Assembly: GCF_000812465.1 (NCBI RefSeq)
Contig: NZ_JWMA01000027.1
Location: 1-64,000 of the forward strand
Reading direction: 5' to 3'
Length of the DNA: 64,000 bases
Origin: Cupriavidus sp. IDO
GTDB lineage: Bacteria; Pseudomonadota; Gammaproteobacteria; Burkholderiales; Burkholderiaceae
Made by a program: the position numbers and the translations under genes. Below the pieces are notes generated by a model. It ran no database searches. It saw nothing but the letters and a program-made list of their open reading frames with translations, and was not told the DNA's origin. Shown here piece after piece: positions 59,256 through 64,000 of this stretch (position 1 is its first letter; every line of letters begins with the position of its first letter).

Positions 59256-60950
59256 ATGGCTGAACCCCTTGGCCTCGACAATGGATTGACTAACTATGGT
59301 GACCGCGACTTTGCGCGTTACCTGCGCCGCTCGATGGCCCATTCGATGGGCATTTCAAGTGAACTGCTGTCCCGACCGGTAATCGGCATTGCTGCGTCAC
59401 CCAGCGATTTCAACAACTGTCATCGCTACATGCCGCAACTCGTGGACGCCGTTTCCCGCGGCGTGCTGGCCGCAGGCGGCCTGCCGCGCATGTTCCCCAC
59501 CGTTTCGCTGGGTGAAGTGTTCCTCAACCCGACCAGCATGGTGTACCGCAACCTGATGTCCATGGACGTCGAGGAGATGGTTCGCGCGCAACCGATGGAC
59601 GCGGTCGTGCTCATTGGTGGCTGCGACAAGACTGTGCCGGCCCAGCTGATGGGCGCTGCTTCTGCCAATCGCCCCGCCATCCAACTGGTCACCGGCCCGA
59701 TGTCGACAGGGCGGCACAAAGGTGAGCGACTGGGCGCATGTACGGATTGCCGCCGGTTTTGGGGCAAGTTCCGCGCTGGGGAAATCGACCAGTGCGAAAT
59801 CCAGACCGTAGAGACACGTCTGGCTACCACCGCGGGCACCTGTGCGGTCATGGGCACCGCAAGCACGATGGCATGCATCGCCGAGACCCTGGGCATGTCG
59901 CTGCCGGGTACGGCTGCAATTCCTGCAGTGGATTCCCAACGCCTGGTGGCCGCAGAGGAGACCGGCAAGGCAGCCGTACGGCTTGCACATTCGCCCATCC
60001 TGCCTTCACAAATCATGACGGAACAGTCGGTCGAAAATGCCTTTCGTATCCTGATGGCGCTGGGAGGTTCGACCAACGCAATCATTCACTTGACTGCCAT
60101 TGCCGGTCGCCTCGGCATTCGCATTGGCCCGGAACGTCTGAACGAGATTTCCGATGAAACTCCGGTACTGGTCGACCTTAAACCGGTGGGTGAGGGCTAC
60201 ATGGAGGACTTCCATGCCGCAGGCGGTATGGGAGCGGTGCTCCGCGAACTGCGGCCCTTGCTGAACCTGGACTGCCTGAGCGTTGACGGCCGAACGCTCC
60301 GCGAACGCCTTGACGAACCAGCTGGCTGGGTTGACCGAAAAGTCATCCGGTCCTTCGACGAACCGGTGAGCAATGTGGGCGGCCTGATTGCGCTGCATGG
60401 CAGTCTTGCACCCGACGGCGCAATCTTCAAGCGCGCTGCCGCAACGCCGGCTCTTTTTGAGAAGGAAGGTCGTGCCGTGGTGTTCGAGGGTCTGGAAGAC
60501 CTGGCAAACCGGGTGGATTCGCCCGACCTCGACGTGACCGCTGACGACATCCTGGTGCTGAAGAACGCTGGTCCGCTGGCCGCGGGGATGCCGGAAGCCG
60601 GCTACCTTCCCATTCCCTCAAAGCTCGCAAAGGCTGGCGTGAAGGACATGGTGCGTATCTCGGATGCACGCATGAGCGGTACCGCCTACGGAACCATCAT
60701 TCTGCACGTGTCTCCTGAAGCGGCGGCCGGTGGCCCCCTGGAAGCGGTGCGCAACGGCGACCGGATTCGCTTGTCGGTGTCTCAAAAGAGCATCGAGTTG
60801 CTGGTCGAGCCAGAAGAAATCGCACGCCGTCTTGCCGAGCGCAAGCCACTGCCTCAGAAACGCGGCGGCTATCAGGAGCTCTATCAGCGCACCGTACTGC
60901 AAGCCCCTGAAGGCTGCGACCTGGACTTCCTCGCCCAGTCCCGTAGCTGA
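59256..60950 (+). CDS. IlvD/Edd-family dehydratase (sugar-acid dehydratase)
   Basis: 564 residues. Fe-S/metal ligands in the family pattern: Cys55 (NNCHRYM), Cys123 (GGCDKTVPA) and AGTCAVMGTAST; the ending has MVRISDARMSGTAYGTIILH and SPEAAAGGPLEAVRNGDRI. The extra GACTDCRRFWGKFRAGEID segment is the one seen in pentonate/hexonate dehydratases (AraC/XylD type) rather than in IlvD. It would remove water from an aldonic acid to give 2-keto-3-deoxy acid. One base after the preceding stop, so tightly coupled. Substrate unknown. Confidence 0.88.
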   Translation: MAEPLGLDNGLTNYGDRDFARYLRRSMAHSMGISSELLSRPVIGIAASPSDFNNCHRYMPQLVDAVSRGVLAAGGLPRMFPTVSLGEVFLNPTSMVYRNLMSMDVEEMVRAQPMDAVVLIGGCDKTVPAQLMGAASANRPAIQLVTGPMSTGRHKGERLGACTDCRRFWGKFRAGEIDQCEIQTVETRLATTAGTCAVMGTASTMACIAETLGMSLPGTAAIPAVDSQRLVAAEETGKAAVRLAHSPILPSQIMTEQSVENAFRILMALGGSTNAIIHLTAIAGRLGIRIGPERLNEISDETPVLVDLKPVGEGYMEDFHAAGGMGAVLRELRPLLNLDCLSVDGRTLRERLDEPAGWVDRKVIRSFDEPVSNVGGLIALHGSLAPDGAIFKRAAATPALFEKEGRAVVFEGLEDLANRVDSPDLDVTADDILVLKNAGPLAAGMPEAGYLPIPSKLAKAGVKDMVRISDARMSGTAYGTIILHVSPEAAAGGPLEAVRNGDRIRLSVSQKSIELLVEPEEIARRLAERKPLPQKRGGYQELYQRTVLQAPEGCDLDFLAQSRS

Positions 60951-60982
60951 CGCATTTAGTTTCCACCTTACTGGATTGGACC

Positions 60983-62323
60983 ATGAATTTCTATCCTCAG
61001 TTGCTCGCGCGTGCCGAGCAAGGAAAGCCCGTGCGCGTTGGCCTCATTGGCGCAGGGAAGTTTGGCTCGATGTACCTGGCGCAGGTACCTCGCACTCCTG
61101 GCGTGCACATGGTCGGGATTGCCGACCTTGTGCCGGCAAACGCCCACGCCAGCCTTGAGCGAGTGGGTTGGGAACCTGGGCGCGCTAAGGCAGCGTCGCT
61201 GGACGACGCGGTACGCACAGGCTCGACGCACGTCGGCGATGATTGGGAAGCGCTTGTGGCGCATCCTGGCGTTGACATCATCATTGAATGTACGGGTAAC
61301 CCCATTGCTGCGGTCGACCACTGTCTCGCAGCGTTCAAGCACGGCAAGCACGTCATCAATGTAACGGTCGAAGCCGATGCATTTTGCGGCCCGCTGCTGG
61401 CCCACCGTGCCCGCGAGGCTGGAGTGGTGTACTCCTTGGCCTATGGCGACCAACCAGGCTTGGCTTGCGAACTGGTCGATTGGGCTCGCACGTGCGGGTT
61501 CCCTATCGTCGCCGCGGGGCGTGGCCACAAGTGGCTGCCCAAGTTCCGCGAATCGACGCCCGATACGGTCTGGGACCACTGGGGCGTGACGGCCGAGCAG
61601 GCGCGCATCGGTGGCATGAACCCGAAGATGTTCAATGCTTTCCTCGATGGCTCCAAGCCGGCTATCGAAAGCACTGCCATTGCGAATGCCACCGGTCTTC
61701 AGGTGCAGGCGGAAGGTATCACCTTTGCACCGGCCTCCGTCGAGCAGATTCCCACGGTCATGCGGCTCAAGTCGGATGGCGGTGTGCTGTCGGAAAAGGG
61801 GGTAGTCGACGTGGTGTCATCGCTGAACACCGATGGTACGTCCGTGGGCTACGACATCCGTAAGGGTGTCTGGGTCTGCGTTGAGGCACCCACCGAGTAC
61901 ATTCGCCGCTGCTTCAAGGAATACCAGGTCTTCACCGACCCCAACGGCCAGTGCATGGTGCAGTACAAGAAATGGCACCTCATCGGCCTGGAGCTCGGCG
62001 TCTCCGTGGCGAGCGTGGGACTGCGCCGCGAGCCCACCGGCGTAGGCCAGCACTTCAATGCAGATGTTGTCGCAACCGCAAAGCGGGATTTGAAAGCAGG
62101 GGAGATGCTCGATGGCGAAGGCGGCTACACGGTATTTGGCAAGCTCTTCCCTGCAAAGGAGTCGCTCCGTGTCGGCAGTCTGCCGTTGGGTCTGGCCCAT
62201 CACCTGAAGCTGCGTCGCGATGTACCCAAGGACCAGTCCCTAACGTGGGAGGACGTGTTCATCGACGCTGAGCAACCGGCGTACCGCGTTCGGAAAGAGA
62301 TGGAAGCGCTGTTCCAGAAGTGA
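60983..62323 (+). CDS. SAF-domain NAD(P)-dependent oxidoreductase (homoserine-dehydrogenase-like)
   Basis: 446 residues. N-terminal Rossmann RVGLIGAGKFGSMYLAQVPR, then VIIECTGNPIAAVDHCLAAF-type sequence, GKHVINVTVEADAFCGPLLA, then KWLPKFRESTPDTVWDHWGV. The C-terminal part (VATAKRDLKAGEMLDGEGGY) is a SAF-type domain. Such proteins are annotated as homoserine dehydrogenase-like or FlgA-related oxidoreductases and sit in sugar-acid operons. 32 bases after the dehydratase; weak ribosome site. Substrate unknown. Confidence 0.82.
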   Translation: MNFYPQLLARAEQGKPVRVGLIGAGKFGSMYLAQVPRTPGVHMVGIADLVPANAHASLERVGWEPGRAKAASLDDAVRTGSTHVGDDWEALVAHPGVDIIIECTGNPIAAVDHCLAAFKHGKHVINVTVEADAFCGPLLAHRAREAGVVYSLAYGDQPGLACELVDWARTCGFPIVAAGRGHKWLPKFRESTPDTVWDHWGVTAEQARIGGMNPKMFNAFLDGSKPAIESTAIANATGLQVQAEGITFAPASVEQIPTVMRLKSDGGVLSEKGVVDVVSSLNTDGTSVGYDIRKGVWVCVEAPTEYIRRCFKEYQVFTDPNGQCMVQYKKWHLIGLELGVSVASVGLRREPTGVGQHFNADVVATAKRDLKAGEMLDGEGGYTVFGKLFPAKESLRVGSLPLGLAHHLKLRRDVPKDQSLTWEDVFIDAEQPAYRVRKEMEALFQK

Positions 62324-62389
62324 CGGACAACCGGTGACACGGCCGGGATGGCAATGCCTTCCGGCATATACATCAATAGGAGACAAAAA

Positions 62390-63358
62390 ATGAAATGGAG
62401 CGTTAAGGCCGCTGTAACGGCGCTCGTACTGGCGGCTGTATGGCCGGTGTTCGCTGCGGACGCCTATCCCAGCAAGCCTGTCACGATGATTGTCCCGAGC
62501 GCACCCGCCGGGTCGACCGATATCGTTGCGCGGCTCATCGGCGAGCAGCTCGCCAAGGACTTGGGGCAGCCCATCGTGATTGAGAACCGGCCGGGCGCCA
62601 GCGGCAACATTGGCACGGAAGCTGTCGCACGAGCCAAGCCGGATGGCTACACGCTCCTGATGCAGTATTCCGGCTATCACGTGGGAAATCCGGCGCTCTT
62701 TCCCCAGGCGCGTTGGAAACCTAAGGACTTCGCATCCGTAGCGCTGGTGATGCGTGCCCCGCATGTCATCGCTGTCAGCGGCAAGATTCCAGCGCAGAAC
62801 CTGCGCGACCTGATTTCCTTTGGCAAGAAGGACAATCGAGGCTTGTTCTTCGCGTCATCGGGCAATGGTTCCATCCAGCATATCGCGGGCGTCATGTTCG
62901 GCAATCAAGCGCAGGTCCCGGTAACACACGTCCCGTACAAGGGTGCCGGCCCGGTGGTGAGCGACCTCATTGGCGGCCAGGTCGACATGTTCGTGACGAC
63001 ACCGCCATCGGTAATCGGTCAGGTCAAGGCCGGAAAAATCAAGGCACTGGCTTACACGGGCCCTAAGCGCCATCCTTCGATGCCCGATGTCCCAACTTCT
63101 GCTGAAGCGGGCCTGCCAAGTTACAACGTGGAGTCCTGGTTCGCGGTAATCGCTCCGGCAGGCACACCGCCGGACATCGTCAAGAAGCTCTCCACATCGA
63201 TTCGGAAAATCGTGGAAAGCCCGGAGTACAAGAAGAAGATTGAGGAGCAGGGTGGCTTTGCTGCCTACATGGACCCTCCGACTCTGGACAAATTCGTGAC
63301 CCAAGAACTTGCTACCTGGGCGAAGGTGATTAAGGATGGGAAAATCACGGCTGAATAA
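62390..63358 (+). CDS. Bug/TctC-family periplasmic solute-binding protein
   Basis: 322 residues. Sec signal MKWSVKAAVTALVLAAVWPV with cleavage near FAA/DA, then YPSKPVTMIVPSAPAGSTDI, VIENRPGASGNIGTEAVARA, SSGNGSIQHIAGVMFGNQ and HVPYKGAGPVVSDLIGGQVD. It supplies the likely substrate (a carboxylate) of the dehydratase/dehydrogenase genes upstream. aggagac precedes the start at 62390. Last gene of the operon, 66 bases after the SAF gene. No TctAB genes present. Confidence 0.92.
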   Translation: MKWSVKAAVTALVLAAVWPVFAADAYPSKPVTMIVPSAPAGSTDIVARLIGEQLAKDLGQPIVIENRPGASGNIGTEAVARAKPDGYTLLMQYSGYHVGNPALFPQARWKPKDFASVALVMRAPHVIAVSGKIPAQNLRDLISFGKKDNRGLFFASSGNGSIQHIAGVMFGNQAQVPVTHVPYKGAGPVVSDLIGGQVDMFVTTPPSVIGQVKAGKIKALAYTGPKRHPSMPDVPTSAEAGLPSYNVESWFAVIAPAGTPPDIVKKLSTSIRKIVESPEYKKKIEEQGGFAAYMDPPTLDKFVTQELATWAKVIKDGKITAE

Positions 63359-63486
63359 CAATAACTTCTGAGGGGGCAGCAGCGATGAAGGCAACCCTTT
63401 GATACCCCTCGCATTGGGGGGCGTGGTTGTCAACGCCACGGCCCCAGTTCTGCCGGCCCGCGTTCATCACACGCTTGTAGCACACG

Positions 63487-64000
63487 CTAGAACTGCTGGG
63501 TTAGCAGCCCGTAGACCGTTCGCACGCCACTAACGTAATTGCCCAGCCGCAAGTTCTCGTTTGCCGCGTGCTGATTGTTGTCGGCATTGACCAGGGGAAT
63601 GATGACGAAAGGCACTTGGAGGACTTCGACGATCGTTGCGGTCGGCACGGTGCCGCCCATCATTCGGATGCGCACTGGCTCCGGCGTGGTGCCAAAGGTG
63701 TCTGCAATCGCCTGGTAGGCCCATTTCGCTACGGGCGAGTCGATCGGCGAACCAGCTGCATCGGCGCCTTCGCTCTGGTAAGTGAAGCTGGCGAGCTTGT
63801 CGTAACGTGCGCGGTCTTCATCGGTCGGGGTACCTTGCACAAGATGGTATCCCTGCTTCACGATGTGTTGCTCGATCAGCTTGCCCAGGTAGGCGGCATC
63901 CGATTCAGGCGTGGTGCGTAGGTCGAGTTCTGCCTCGGCTTTGTCGGGTACGATATTCGCTACCTTGTCACCGATGGCGGCGGCGCCCATACCGCGCACG
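63487..64000 (-). CDS. M20-family metallopeptidase, C-terminal part (runs off the window)
   Basis: At least 171 codons, open to the right edge, so the start and the metal-binding N-terminus are outside. The visible part is the end of an M20 peptidase: AELDLRTTPESDAAYLGKLI belongs to the lid/dimerisation domain, RIRMMGGTVPTATIVEVLQV precedes the last metal-ligand strand, and PLVNADNNQHAANENLRLGN carries the final H-x-x-N-E-N motif that holds a metal-binding histidine. It is convergent with the Bug gene. Dipeptidase, amidase or acylase all fit. Confidence 0.85.
   Translation of the reverse strand, partial: VRGMGAAAIGDKVANIVPDKAEAELDLRTTPESDAAYLGKLIEQHIVKQGYHLVQGTPTDEDRARYDKLASFTYQSEGADAAGSPIDSPVAKWAYQAIADTFGTTPEPVRIRMMGGTVPTATIVEVLQVPFVIIPLVNADNNQHAANENLRLGNYVSGVRTVYGLLTQQF

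Noticed and set aside
63403..63420. cccc...gggg stem after the last Bug gene as a terminator
   Set aside because: Only a 4-base stem with a 7-base loop and no T-tract.

Overview
The window is G+C-rich DNA of a beta-proteobacterium. The closest fit is a Cupriavidus/Ralstonia-type Burkholderiales genome. This rests on three Bug/TctC solute-binding proteins with no permease, a polyhydroxyalkanoate (PHA) module, an H-NS-like small protein, a short entericidin, frequent acyl-CoA catabolic operons and strong GGAG-type ribosome sites. No rRNA, tRNA, transposase, integrase or CRISPR array was seen. The species assignment is inference.

Layout. 0-8 kb: a frameshifted MarR gene, a secreted repeat protein, a chemoreceptor with almost no sensor domain behind a FliA-like promoter, an H-NS-like protein, a DUF1579 protein, a phospholipase D/VTT membrane fusion, a cluster of unrecognised small genes and an entericidin. 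8-15 kb: an AraC regulator; an acyl-CoA-dehydrogenase-like flavoprotein overlapping a flavin reductase (probable two-component monooxygenase); and a GntR regulator with two Bug proteins, divergent from an amidohydrolase across a 14-bp palindrome. 14.5-20.3 kb: an HTH regulator/beta-propeller/DUF899 group, a cysteine-rich secreted protein, an EamA exporter, tartronate semialdehyde reductase, and a small unknown gene under a near-consensus LexA box.

20.4-33 kb: a PHA module read leftward (acyl-CoA ligase, MaoC hydratase, class II-like PHA synthase, phasin, PhaZ depolymerase, DUF445 protein), headed by a MalT-type LuxR regulator and next to a second MalT-type regulator broken by a frameshift. 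The module could activate a fatty acid, make (R)-3-hydroxyacyl-CoA, polymerise it, coat the granule and mobilise it. 33-38.4 kb: acyl-CoA dehydrogenase, ligase, saccharopine-dehydrogenase-like reductase and SCP2-type thiolase, preceded by a pair of inverted repeats. 38.4-42 kb: an Mla/MCE lipid ABC transporter. 42-50.3 kb: a SulP permease, two decayed gene scraps, a mini potassium channel, a membrane protein and a ytcA-mdtNOP-like efflux operon.

50.7-64 kb: an MHYT-GGDEF-EAL protein, a secreted protein, a sugar-acid MFS transporter with galactarate dehydratase, then a LysR regulator divergent from a tightly packed operon (VOC, beta-hydroxyacid dehydrogenase, IlvD/Edd dehydratase, SAF-domain oxidoreductase, Bug protein), with an M20 peptidase running off the right edge. 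Samples from this last block look lower in G+C than the rest. Starts were chosen by reading ribosome sites by eye; no database search was possible, so family names rest on remembered motifs.
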